From JAMCXS01 sp046705545 (lineage in GTDB: Bacteria > Acidobacteriota > Terriglobia > UBA7540): a stretch of 13,714 nt of DNA. The notes under the pieces were generated by a model, which saw only the letters and a program-made list of their open reading frames with translations, had not been told where the DNA came from and ran no database searches. Below are positions 1-7,930 of this stretch, piece after piece. Every line of letters starts with the position of its first letter. The stretch's first letter is position 1. Made by a program: the position numbers and the translations under genes. The stretch covers positions 1 to 13,714 of the forward strand of contig JBJKQF010000107.1 of the NCBI GenBank assembly GCA_046705545.1. The letters are read 5' to 3'.

Positions 1-218
1 AACATGAAGGGAAAATGCGTTGGAAGAGCTTTCGATGGGCAGCACGGCGTTCCTGAAAGGCAAGTGGCACAAAGCCTGCCCGGGATTCAGGCCCGTTTAT
101 TAGTTAACATAACATATCTTATCAGACTCTATAAATACCCAATTGACCACCTGTGGAACCAATCTCAACCAAAGCCTAACAACGGTGCTCTCCCTCCCCT
201 AATGCGACGATTGTTCAG

Positions 219-506
219 TTACGGGTAGATGGAGCCAGCCCGTCGGCTTCGAGTCTTGTTTTGGGCGCGCAGGATAATGTTCCCAAGATGAGCGCGGCCT
301 TGCCTTAAACTCGTGCCCAGCTTCTCTCCGGCAAGCCGGGCTGCCGCTGGAAGGTTGTAGCTTGAAATTGGCCAGGTTGCAACCCACCGCCCTATGCGAA
401 CGAATGCCTTAGCTATCAGGAAGCAGGTTGCAAGAAGGAGAAAAAGGATCGTTGCGGCCGCCAGAGCGATGGTGATCCAGGCTATGTAATCGAGAAGTGT
501 GTACAC
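219..506 (-). CDS. Small single-helix membrane protein, unknown function
   Basis: Encodes 95 residues from a GTG start. A strong Shine-Dalgarno run, GGAGGAG, lies 9 nt upstream, which is the main reason to accept the gene. Residues about 8-33 form one long hydrophobic segment rich in Ile, Leu, Ala and Thr, so a single N-terminal transmembrane helix is likely. The rest (about 34-95) is basic, with many Arg and Lys, and probably cytoplasmic by the positive-inside rule. I see no enzymatic or metal-binding motif and do not recognise a family. It is transcribed away from the aspartase-type gene, sharing a 140-nt upstream region. The overlapping minus-strand frame at 199-387 is a shadow. Function unknown; existence fairly likely. 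Confidence 0.6.
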   Translation of the reverse strand: MYTLLDYIAWITIALAAATILFLLLATCFLIAKAFVRIGRWVATWPISSYNLPAAARLAGEKLGTSLRQGRAHLGNIILRAQNKTRSRRAGSIYP

Positions 507-634
507 GCGCTTATGCTCCTCCGTTGTTTATTGGATGCGGGTAGGAGGTGCTGGGTGCATCTGGATCGAAGTGTTTTCTGGTCGGGTTCGTTGCTATTAC
601 GTCAATCGACTCTCCGCGAAACCTATTTTTTATG

Positions 635-646
635 TAAAATCATTGC

Positions 647-649
<3 letters not shown>
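635..649 (+). promoter_or_regulatory. -10-like box abutting the aspartase-type ATG (possible leaderless start)
   Basis: The hexamer TAAAAT (635-640) differs from the sigma-70 -10 consensus at one position. Its last base is 7 nt before the A of the ATG at 647, so the expected transcription start would be the start codon itself. No Shine-Dalgarno run is visible in the 20 nt before the ATG, which fits a leaderless message. I find no good -35 box at the standard distance, so the promoter call is tentative. Confidence 0.35.
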
Positions 650-2065
<1,416 letters not shown>

Positions 2066-2485
2066 GCCCATGCCTCCGTGGCAACCGCCTTCGCGGCATC
2101 ATAATTAGCAAATTCGCTGCCGCGACGACGGGAGAGCACCGTCTCGTTAAGCGAAAGAGAATTCCCTGCCGCATTGAAGCCATTCGCCGCGGTTTGTGAA
2201 GGTTAGACCGACGTGCCCCCGCTCTCAACTAAAGTTCTATTGATTGTTGAATAGTTGCGCATATACTCCTAGTTACTGTTACTGTCCAGTAAAGCGGCAG
2301 CGCGTAGTCACGGAATCTCACTTAGTGGACGGTAGCAAGAACATCCAGATGCTGGGACAGATCTCTGCCACTCGCTATCCCGAACGCCCTGGGCGAGCGG
2401 AAACAGGTGGCGGACCTCAGGGGGAACATCGGATGTATGACCTCACTCTGACTGCGTCTCTTCCGGCTCTCAATCGAGGCATGAA
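2066..2485. other. Gene-poor stretch between the aspartase gene and the mini zinc-ribbon gene
   Basis: About 420 nt with no convincing gene. A 4-bp hairpin (CCGC-CTTC-GCGG, 2086-2097) follows the aspartase stop but lacks a T tract, so it is not called a terminator. A promoter candidate lies at 2240-2267. The longest plus-strand frame here (2244-2489) begins at a TTG inside that promoter without a ribosome binding site and has no recognisable composition, so it is not annotated. Confidence 0.5.
2240..2267 (+). promoter_or_regulatory. Sigma-70-type promoter candidate upstream of the mini zinc-ribbon gene
   Basis: TTGATT (2240-2245, 4 of 6 consensus bases) and TATACT (2262-2267, 5 of 6) are separated by 16 nt in an AT-rich patch. 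If used, it would give a leader of about 210 nt before the ATG at 2486. Confidence 0.35.
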
Positions 2486-2653
2486 ATGAAAATGTGCTCT
2501 TGTGGACACGTCGTATTAGCAAAAGCGCAGGTATGCCAGTCCTGCGGCAAGTCATTCACTTCTGCGGGCAATTCGCGGCTCGACCCTGTTATGATTTGGG
2601 CCCTTCTCACCTTCTTGGTTACCGTCGCAGTCGGCGTTGCGCTTCAATTCTAG
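2486..2653 (+). CDS. Mini membrane protein with N-terminal zinc ribbon (55 aa)
   Basis: A 55-codon gene from ATG to TAG. A GAGG ribosome binding site (2476-2479) lies 6 nt before the start. The N-terminus carries two cysteine knuckles: C4-S-C6-G and C17-Q-S-C20-G, a zinc-ribbon-like pattern with short spacing. A short polar linker (about 22-33) is followed by one hydrophobic segment (about 34-55: PVMIWALLTF onward) that ends almost at the stop, so the protein is probably tail-anchored with the zinc knuckle in the cytoplasm. Two separate structural elements in so short a frame are unlikely by chance. An in-frame ATG at codon 3 is an alternative start. Similar zinc-ribbon plus helix mini-proteins are often annotated only as hypothetical; I infer no function. 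No co-directional neighbour lies nearby, so it appears to be monocistronic. Confidence 0.6.
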   Translation: MKMCSCGHVVLAKAQVCQSCGKSFTSAGNSRLDPVMIWALLTFLVTVAVGVALQF

Positions 2654-2921
2654 CGCGGCCGGAGCGTGCAGGATTCACGTTATATGCCAGGCGTGTGCAT
2701 CCTGGTTCGGAAGCTACCAGCGCGGCCCGCTTTGATCGTCGTGTAGACAGTTTTTCCCGCTATCACCACTCGTGGTAAGACTCGCAAGCCTCCTTGCTGG
2801 CGTTCGATTTACAGAATCCAACCGGGCTGCCCCGCGCGTGAAACTCTGCAGATAGCGGCCGGCAAATTCCCTTCTCTGCCCAATGCCCAATCTCAGTCAC
2901 TGATATAGACACAGAGACGAA

Positions 2922-5153
2922 TTATCTCTGGTGGCGAATCTCAAAGACAGCATTTAGAGGAGTGTCTGCTGAAGAATCGCCCACGTAGACCTTGTAGGCG
3001 CCGGCGGCCGTATCCCAATCGTCCACGTTGACGTTCCAGAAGGACAAGGGGTGCGATGCGGAGTGCGGATCCAGAGTGACCGTTACCCGCTGCGACTTGC
3101 CGGGCGCAAGGTCCACTCTGGCCCAGCCTGCCAGTCGCTCGGGCGGCTCACCTGTGAAGGCTGGCAATCTGAGGTAAACCTGCGCGACCTCAGCTCCTTC
3201 CCGCGCCCCCGTATTTCTAACGTCAAAGCTTATCTTGATGCTTGTGCTTCCATCGGAAAGTGCGGGAGTGATGCGAAGGCCCGAAAAGCTAAACGTTGTG
3301 TAGGAAAGCCCGTACCCAAACGGGAAGAGCGGTCGGATTCGCTGTGTCTCATACCACTTATAGCCCACGTCGAAGCCTTCCGTGTAGTTGACGTCAAAAT
3401 AGCCGCCTCCAGGAGGTGGAGCTTGCAGGTGAGGGTGAGGCAGTTGCAATTCGCTCTTTGGAAAAGTGATAGGCAGCTTGCCTGATGGGTTGACCTGTCC
3501 GAACAGAACATTGGCAATTGCGTCTCCGCCCCGTTGGCCGGGATACCAAGCTTCCAGCACTGCGCTCACACGGCTGAGCCACGGCATCAGTACCGGGTCG
3601 CCATTTTCCAGCACCACGATGGTGTGCGGATTTGCCTTAGCGACCCTTTCGATGAGTTCATCCTGGTTATCGGGAAGGCTCAAGCTCGAAAGGTCGGTCG
3701 CTTCAAAGGTCAATTGGTTCGCGAACACTATAGCAACATCTGAGGCCGCCGCAAGCTTGGCGGCTGCAGCGAAGTCCTGGCCGGAGTTATATCTTACGGC
3801 TGTGCCTGGCGTCAGGGCACGAATTGCCTTGAGGGGTGAAGACGGATCCCAGACTCCCGGGCCCGAAGGGACGGCGTTTCCGCCCACGGGGATAACTTGC
3901 GCGGAACCTCCGCCAGAGAGCACGCCTACATCTGCATGGGAGCCGATGACGGCGATCGAGCGGAGTCTTGCAGCCTGCAAGGGGAGTTGCTGCGCGTGAT
4001 TCTTGAGGAGCACGATTCCCTGCTCTGCCACACGTTGAGCGACCAATGCATCCGCGTGGGCGTCAATCGGCTTGATGACCGGCGGACGGTCAATAACGCC
4101 CACAGCAAACAACGTGCGCAGAATACGGTGCACCATGTTGTCAATCCGGGACATTGGTAGCAGGCCGGAGTTCACCGCCCGCTCCAGCGGGCGCGCAAAA
4201 TATTGCGTGGAATAAAACTCCTGGTCCAGACCCGACATCGCCGCCTTCACCGTGCTATGGGTAGCGCCCCAATCGGACATCACCCAGCCCTTGAACCCCC
4301 AATCATTCTTTAGCACATCGTTCAGGAGGTAACTGTTCTGGCAGGCGTAGACGCCGTTGACGCGGTTGTAAGAGCACATAACGGCGCCCACTCCCGACTC
4401 CTTGATCCCGATCTCGAAGGCCAACAGGTCGCTCTCCCGCATGGCGCGGACGCTCAGGTTAGAGCTCACCCAGTGGCGTCCGGACTCTTGGTCGTTGAGC
4501 GCATAGTGCTTGATGGTGGCAACGACGCCCTGCGCCTGGATGGCTCGCAATTCAGCAGCGGTCATAGTTCCGGCCAGGACCGGGTCTTCGCCGTGATACT
4601 CGAAGTTGCGTCCGCAGCGAGGGTCACGGGCCAGGTCGATGCCGCCGCCCAGCGACACGTTGAAACCCTCATCCCTCGTTTCCTTGCCGATCACCGCGCC
4701 AAATTCTGCGGCCATCTTGGGGTTCCAGGTGGCCGTCTCTGCCAGTGATGAAGGCAACGCCGTCGATTGAGCGTCAGGACGATTTCCCAAGTCGGTGACG
4801 CCCACTCCCGCGCCAACCAATTGCAGGGCCGGAATGCCCAGCGAAGCGATTCCCGGAACAAAGCCGTCGCCTCCCAGATTGCCAGGAGCATGCCGCCAGC
4901 CTTTTTTCGCAGCCAGAATGCTTTCGTGCAGGAGTTGGATCTTCTGGTCTAAGGTCATCCGTTTGATCAGAAGATCAGCCCGCGCGTCCGGCGATAATGA
5001 AGCATTCAACCAGGGTTCATGCTCCGTTTTGCTCGCCGTATCCTTTCCACGCGGCACTGCGAATGCGAAGCAACTGGAGGTTGTCACTAAAGCCGCAATT
5101 CCAAGAATGCGCAGCACGCTTACAACTGGCTGCACGCGAAGATACTTCCCCAT
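2922..5153 (-). CDS. Secreted glycoside hydrolase family 3 protein (beta-glucosidase type)
   Basis: 743 residues from the ATG chosen here. That start has the run AAGGGGG 9 nt upstream and opens with a Sec signal peptide: basic MGKYLR, a hydrophobic core, then an A30-F31-A32 cleavage site. A frame extension to 5258 lacks both features. The family 3 TIM barrel spans about 50-355. It contains KHY at 215-217 and the nucleophile motif VMSDWGA, with Asp294 as the catalytic nucleophile. A sandwich domain (about 365-610) contains FEATDLSSLSLPDNQD, where Glu484 is my candidate acid/base. A fibronectin III-like domain closes the protein (about 635-735). No PA14 insert is present. The expected reaction is removal of non-reducing beta-linked sugars (beta-glucoside or beta-xyloside) in the periplasm or outside the cell; the substrate cannot be read from sequence. 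No sugar transporter or regulator is adjacent. Confidence 0.88.
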   Translation of the reverse strand: MGKYLRVQPVVSVLRILGIAALVTTSSCFAFAVPRGKDTASKTEHEPWLNASLSPDARADLLIKRMTLDQKIQLLHESILAAKKGWRHAPGNLGGDGFVPGIASLGIPALQLVGAGVGVTDLGNRPDAQSTALPSSLAETATWNPKMAAEFGAVIGKETRDEGFNVSLGGGIDLARDPRCGRNFEYHGEDPVLAGTMTAAELRAIQAQGVVATIKHYALNDQESGRHWVSSNLSVRAMRESDLLAFEIGIKESGVGAVMCSYNRVNGVYACQNSYLLNDVLKNDWGFKGWVMSDWGATHSTVKAAMSGLDQEFYSTQYFARPLERAVNSGLLPMSRIDNMVHRILRTLFAVGVIDRPPVIKPIDAHADALVAQRVAEQGIVLLKNHAQQLPLQAARLRSIAVIGSHADVGVLSGGGSAQVIPVGGNAVPSGPGVWDPSSPLKAIRALTPGTAVRYNSGQDFAAAAKLAAASDVAIVFANQLTFEATDLSSLSLPDNQDELIERVAKANPHTIVVLENGDPVLMPWLSRVSAVLEAWYPGQRGGDAIANVLFGQVNPSGKLPITFPKSELQLPHPHLQAPPPGGGYFDVNYTEGFDVGYKWYETQRIRPLFPFGYGLSYTTFSFSGLRITPALSDGSTSIKISFDVRNTGAREGAEVAQVYLRLPAFTGEPPERLAGWARVDLAPGKSQRVTVTLDPHSASHPLSFWNVNVDDWDTAAGAYKVYVGDSSADTPLNAVFEIRHQR

Positions 5154-5285
5154 TTGGATGTTCCCCCTTATGCCCATTTCAGCGGCGTTGCGTCTTTGCG
5201 GAGTTAGCTTCTCGAAATTTATCTCTCCGTGTACCGCGAACGCCCCAGCACAAGACACTACGAATTCCTTTTCTTTTGCATCGAC

Positions 5286-5315
5286 ATTTTATGCCTGAAG
5301 AAAATTGAATGCCAA
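5286..5315 (-). promoter_or_regulatory. Sigma-70-type promoter for the GH3 gene
   Basis: On the minus strand TTGGCA (5315-5310) and TAAAAT (5291-5286) each match the consensus at 5 of 6 positions, with an 18-nt spacer. Transcription would begin near 5279, giving a leader of about 125 nt before the ATG at 5153. Confidence 0.5.
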
Positions 5316-5454
5316 CAATTGCGAGGAGTGTTCCATCATGCCTCCTGTAAAGTAAACGAGCTACGCACCTCTGGTTTCCGTGGCGGGTGAAACAGAAGGT
5401 CGCCCCGCAACTCAAGTTGATGCGCACCTGCTTCGTTCCAGTTGGCCGGTCGGC

Positions 5455-5488
5455 TTGACAGGCAGCCTTTTTGAGATTAATCTATAAG
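5455..5488 (+). promoter_or_regulatory. Promoter region of the cysteine leader-sulfite reductase operon
   Basis: A perfect TTGACA -35 hexamer is at 5455-5460. The best -10 match, TATAAG (5483-5488, 5 of 6), is 22 nt away, longer than normal. A weaker TAATCT (5478-5483) sits at the standard 17 nt and keeps the key T, A and final T. Either choice starts the RNA at about 5490-5495, within a few nucleotides of the leader ATG at 5497. The odd spacing could mean that an activator is needed. Confidence 0.45.
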
Positions 5489-5496
5489 GCTACTTT

Positions 5497-5565
5497 ATGG
5501 GGATACAACGCCACATTACGGCATGTAACTGTTGTTGTACATCAGCGCCGACGTGTGGAGGATGA
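5497..5565 (+). CDS. Cysteine-rich leader peptide (22 aa) of a transcription attenuator
   Basis: A 22-codon ORF from ATG to TGA. It begins MGIQRHITAC and has Cys at positions 10, 12, 13, 14 and 20: five of 22 codons, all TGT, three of them consecutive (5530-5538). It lies 91 nt upstream of the sulfite reductase ATG and is followed by an intrinsic terminator. Upstream AAGG (5486-5489) is 7 nt before the ATG and could act as a ribosome binding site. If transcription starts at 5490-5495 the message would instead be nearly leaderless. By analogy with the trp, his and leu leader peptides, the job would be sensing: ribosomes pause at Cys codons when charged tRNA-Cys is scarce. The peptide itself probably has no further function. 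Too short for ordinary gene finders. Confidence 0.8.
   Translation: MGIQRHITACNCCCTSAPTCGG
5511..5558 (+). promoter_or_regulatory. Attenuator pause / anti-antiterminator hairpin (1:2)
   Basis: Three stacked helices enclose the Cys codon cluster: 5511-5516 with 5553-5558 (6 bp, one G-U), 5519-5522 with 5547-5550 (4 bp), and 5523-5527 with 5538-5542 (5 bp, ATGTA/TACAT). The consecutive TGT codons lie in the apical loop and its closing arm. Forming this hairpin hides segment 2 (5547-5558) and so prevents the antiterminator. Confidence 0.6.
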
Positions 5566-5610
5566 TCTAAGGCATACTTAAAGTTAGCCATAACCCAAAG
5601 CCACCGTCGG
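5548..5610 (+). promoter_or_regulatory. Attenuator antiterminator helix (2:3)
   Basis: Segment 2 (5548-5558, CCGACG-T-GTGG) is complementary to segment 3 (5601-5610, CCACCGTCGG) through ten Watson-Crick pairs, interrupted only by a bulged T at 5554. The helix sequesters the whole 5' arm of the terminator. Segment 2 lies just downstream of the Cys13/Cys14 codons, so a ribosome halted there leaves it largely free. A ribosome that reaches the TGA at 5563-5565 covers it. Confidence 0.7.
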
Positions 5611-5641
5611 AAACTAAGCCTGATGGTGGTTTTTTTATTTT
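5601..5641 (+). terminator. Intrinsic terminator in the sulfite reductase leader (3:4)
   Basis: Stem 5601-5608 pairs with 5622-5629 (8 bp, one G-U), extended by GG/CC (5609-5610 with 5619-5620) across a bulged T. The loop is AAACTAAG. Seven T residues follow directly (5630-5636), then ATTTT. It ends 14 nt before the ATG of the sulfite reductase gene, with no upstream gene to terminate except the leader peptide, so a regulatory terminator is the natural reading. Confidence 0.8.
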
Positions 5642-5650
5642 GGAGCGAGG
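5642..5650 (+). promoter_or_regulatory. Ribosome binding site deciding the sulfite reductase start
   Basis: GGAG (5642-5645) and GAGG (5647-5650) lie directly after the terminator T tract and before the ATG at 5656. A further upstream in-frame ATG (5623) falls inside the terminator 3' arm and has no ribosome binding site, so it is rejected as a start. Confidence 0.65.
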
Positions 5651-5655
5651 CTGCG

Positions 5656-7911
5656 ATGAAAGCTTCAAACACACTCTGGAAGGAACGCCTGGCGGGAAAG
5701 CTGCCGGAAGATCTGGGGCGAGAGATCGATATCTTTGAAACCGAGCTCGCGCTGAAGAAGCAGGGAAAGCTGGACGACCGCTTATTTGCCGAGACTCGCC
5801 TGCGCCGGGGAGCTTACGGTCAGCGCTACGACAACGGACAACGGCACGATGGGCAGAAAGTTCAGGAAATGGCCTATCCCAACCGTGAGCTGACCAAGGG
5901 CCCGAACACGCTATGGGAAGCTCCGGGCATGCAGCGCATCAAAATCCCTGGGGGCGGGCTCAACGCCGGCCAGCTTGAAACCTTGGCGGATCTTGCCGAG
6001 GAGTATTCCGACGGCATTGCGCATATCACCACCCGGCAGGACGTTCAGCTTCACTATATTCACATTGACGACACGCCCACGCTGATGCGCCGCCTGGCCA
6101 CCGCGGGCATCACCACCCGCGAAGCGTGCGGAAACTCAGTCCGCAACGTTACGGCCTGCCCTTACGCCGGCGTCTGCCAGGATGAGGTTTTTGACGTTAC
6201 ACCGTACTCGCAAGGATTGGCCAAGTTCCTGCTGGGCCATCCGGACTGCCAGAACTTTGGGAGAAAGTTCAAGCCGGCCTTCAGCGGCTGCTCCCAGCAC
6301 GCCTGCGGCCTTGCCAAGATGCATGACCTCGGGCTGGTGGCGGTCGAGAGGGCCGAGAATGGGAAGGTCAAGCGCGGCTTTGCGATGTACGTTGGGGGCG
6401 GGCTTGGCGCCGTCGCTTACCAAGCGAAGCTCTTTGACTCCTTCGTGCCCGCGGAGGAACTGTTCCCCCTGGCGCAGTCCATTGCCCGCGTTTTTGCAAG
6501 GCTTGGCGAGAAGAAGAATCGGAACCGCGCTCGGGTCAAATTCTTGATTCAGGACTTGGGAATCGAGAAGTTCCGGGAACTAGTTTTGGAGGAGCGCAAA
6601 ACACTTCCTCACGACCCGCGCTGGACGGAATACCTGGAAGGGGCGGAGCAGTCCCGCGAAGAGCCTCTGAAGTCGGGTGGGAGCCTGCCAGTGGGTGGCT
6701 CTGAAGCCTTCCAGCGTTGGCTCAAGACGAATGTGCGCCCGCAGCGGCAGGAAGGCTATGCCGTGGCCACCATAACGCTGCCCATCGGCGATATCACCGC
6801 GTTTCAATTGCGGGAGTTGGCCGACATCGTGCGGCGTTTTACGGCTGAAACGATTCGAACCACGGTGGAGCAGAACTTTGTTATTCGATGGGTGAGCCAA
6901 AGCGATCTGCCGGAACTCTACGACGCGATTGCGGCCATTGGCCTGGGAGCGCCCGGCGCTGGTGGTTTGGTGGACATCGTTGCCTGCCCCGGCACTGACA
7001 CCTGCAAACTGGGAATTTCCTCATCTCGCGGCTTGGCGGCGGAGTTGCGGAAGCGTCTTTCGGAAAAAAGTTTCCAAATGGACGAGGCCGTTCAGAATCT
7101 CCACCTCAAGATCAGCGGTTGCTTTAATAGCTGCGGCCAGCATCATTTGGCGGATCTGGGCTTCTACGGTGTGAGCCGCAAGATGGCCGGCTACGCGGTG
7201 CCGCATTTCCAGGTGGTGCTGGGCGGCGAGTGGGAGAACAACGCTGGCTCATACGGCCTGCCGGTCTTGGCGATTCCCTCCAAGAACATTCCGGAGGTTG
7301 TTACCCGACTGACGGACCGTTACGTGGCCGCCCGGAACAAAGGGGAAAGCTTTAAGGAGTTCGTCAAGCGGGTTGGCAAGGTTGAATTGAAGAAGCTCCT
7401 GGAAGACTTGGCCCAGCCGCCGGCTGCGCAGGCGGATCGGTCCTTCTTCCGGGACTGGGGAGATTCCCGGGAATACAGCATGGGCGATCACGGAGTCGGC
7501 GAGTGTGCCGGAGAAGTGGTCTCCTCCTTTGACTTCGATCTGGCGGCAGCCGAGCGCCAGCTTTTTGAGGCGCAGGTAGCGTGGGAGAACGGCGAGCCGG
7601 AGCAAGCGGGGAAGGCCGCATATCAATCCATGCTTCGCGCCGCTCAGGCCCTGGTTAAATTGGAATTTCTGGACGTGGGTGACAATCCGGACCAGATTGT
7701 TGCGGAATTCCGCAAGAGGCTTTACGACACGCAGAAATTCTTTGACCCGTTCGCGGGCGGGAAATTTGCTAACTACTTGTTTGCCGCGCACGAGAAGGCT
7801 GGGACGCCCTTGACTCCGGATTCGGCTCGTCTACTGATGGATGAGGCCCAGCTCTTTATCGATGCCACGCACAGTTGCTCCAACCGGATGGAGACTCCGG
7901 TCAGCATTTAA
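5656..7911 (+). CDS. Assimilatory siroheme [4Fe-4S] sulfite reductase with C-terminal extension
   Basis: 751 residues. The product should reduce sulfite to sulfide in six electrons in the cytoplasm, supplying sulfide for cysteine. Residues 1-585 hold the two-fold repeat of the nitrite/sulfite reductase family. The siroheme-cluster cysteines are C444-x5-C450 and C489-x3-C493. R94, R163, K204 and K206 correspond by motif to the basic residues around siroheme and substrate. RKFK (203-206), with Lys at the last position where nitrite reductases usually carry Asn, favours sulfite over nitrite. No CysJ-type flavoprotein gene is adjacent, so ferredoxin is the likely electron donor. Oddities: the first half keeps its own cysteine pairs (C168/C174 and C212/C217), and residues about 595-751 form an extra mostly helical domain with a GVGECAGE motif (613-620). 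Expression is predicted to be governed by the cysteine attenuator just upstream. A 193-aa gene follows after 19 nt. Confidence 0.88.
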   Translation: MKASNTLWKERLAGKLPEDLGREIDIFETELALKKQGKLDDRLFAETRLRRGAYGQRYDNGQRHDGQKVQEMAYPNRELTKGPNTLWEAPGMQRIKIPGGGLNAGQLETLADLAEEYSDGIAHITTRQDVQLHYIHIDDTPTLMRRLATAGITTREACGNSVRNVTACPYAGVCQDEVFDVTPYSQGLAKFLLGHPDCQNFGRKFKPAFSGCSQHACGLAKMHDLGLVAVERAENGKVKRGFAMYVGGGLGAVAYQAKLFDSFVPAEELFPLAQSIARVFARLGEKKNRNRARVKFLIQDLGIEKFRELVLEERKTLPHDPRWTEYLEGAEQSREEPLKSGGSLPVGGSEAFQRWLKTNVRPQRQEGYAVATITLPIGDITAFQLRELADIVRRFTAETIRTTVEQNFVIRWVSQSDLPELYDAIAAIGLGAPGAGGLVDIVACPGTDTCKLGISSSRGLAAELRKRLSEKSFQMDEAVQNLHLKISGCFNSCGQHHLADLGFYGVSRKMAGYAVPHFQVVLGGEWENNAGSYGLPVLAIPSKNIPEVVTRLTDRYVAARNKGESFKEFVKRVGKVELKKLLEDLAQPPAAQADRSFFRDWGDSREYSMGDHGVGECAGEVVSSFDFDLAAAERQLFEAQVAWENGEPEQAGKAAYQSMLRAAQALVKLEFLDVGDNPDQIVAEFRKRLYDTQKFFDPFAGGKFANYLFAAHEKAGTPLTPDSARLLMDEAQLFIDATHSCSNRMETPVSI

Positions 7912-7930
7912 GGTACGGTGATCGCAATCT

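Larger units (their letters stand above)
5154..5496. other. Divergent regulatory region between the GH3 gene and the sulfite reductase operon
   Basis: About 340 nt holding the GH3 promoter (5286-5315, minus strand) and the sulfite reductase operon promoter (5455-5488, plus strand). The two promoters are about 140 nt apart. No gene is supported here; the small frames on both strands lack ribosome binding sites or protein-like composition. Confidence 0.6.

Noticed and set aside
4..228. Plus-strand 74-aa frame at the left edge
   Set aside because: No ribosome binding site is visible, its composition is not protein-like, and it crosses an AT-rich patch that looks intergenic. It may overlap the end of a gene lying outside the window, but this cannot be decided.
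596..606. ATTACGTCAAT, near-palindrome between the two divergent left-hand genes
   Set aside because: Symmetry is imperfect and it occurs once; not enough for an operator call.
2244..2489. Plus-strand frame with several Cys and Tyr codons near its start, considered as a second leader peptide
   Set aside because: It starts at TTG within a promoter candidate, has no ribosome binding site, no terminator follows, and its composition is not protein-like. The Cys codons look incidental.
2912..2930. Perfect 6-bp inverted repeat (CAGAGA/TCTCTG) around the GH3 stop codon
   Set aside because: No T tract follows on either strand, so it is not supported as a terminator; short repeats like this arise by chance.
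5154..5258. N-terminal extension of the GH3 enzyme to 5258
   Set aside because: It would place 35 unrelated residues before a clear signal peptide and lacks a ribosome binding site; the start at 5153 has both a ribosome binding site and a signal peptide.
5289..5339. Minus-strand 16-17 codon frame preceded by AGGAGG upstream of the GH3 gene
   Set aside because: The spacing from AGGAGG to either ATG is only 1 or 4 nt, and the frame overlaps the GH3 promoter itself, so it would not be on that transcript.
5623..5658. Upstream in-frame ATG extending the sulfite reductase by 11 residues
   Set aside because: The ATG lies inside the 3' arm of the terminator hairpin, has no ribosome binding site, and would encode residues read through the T tract; the ATG at 5656 has GGAG/GAGG upstream.
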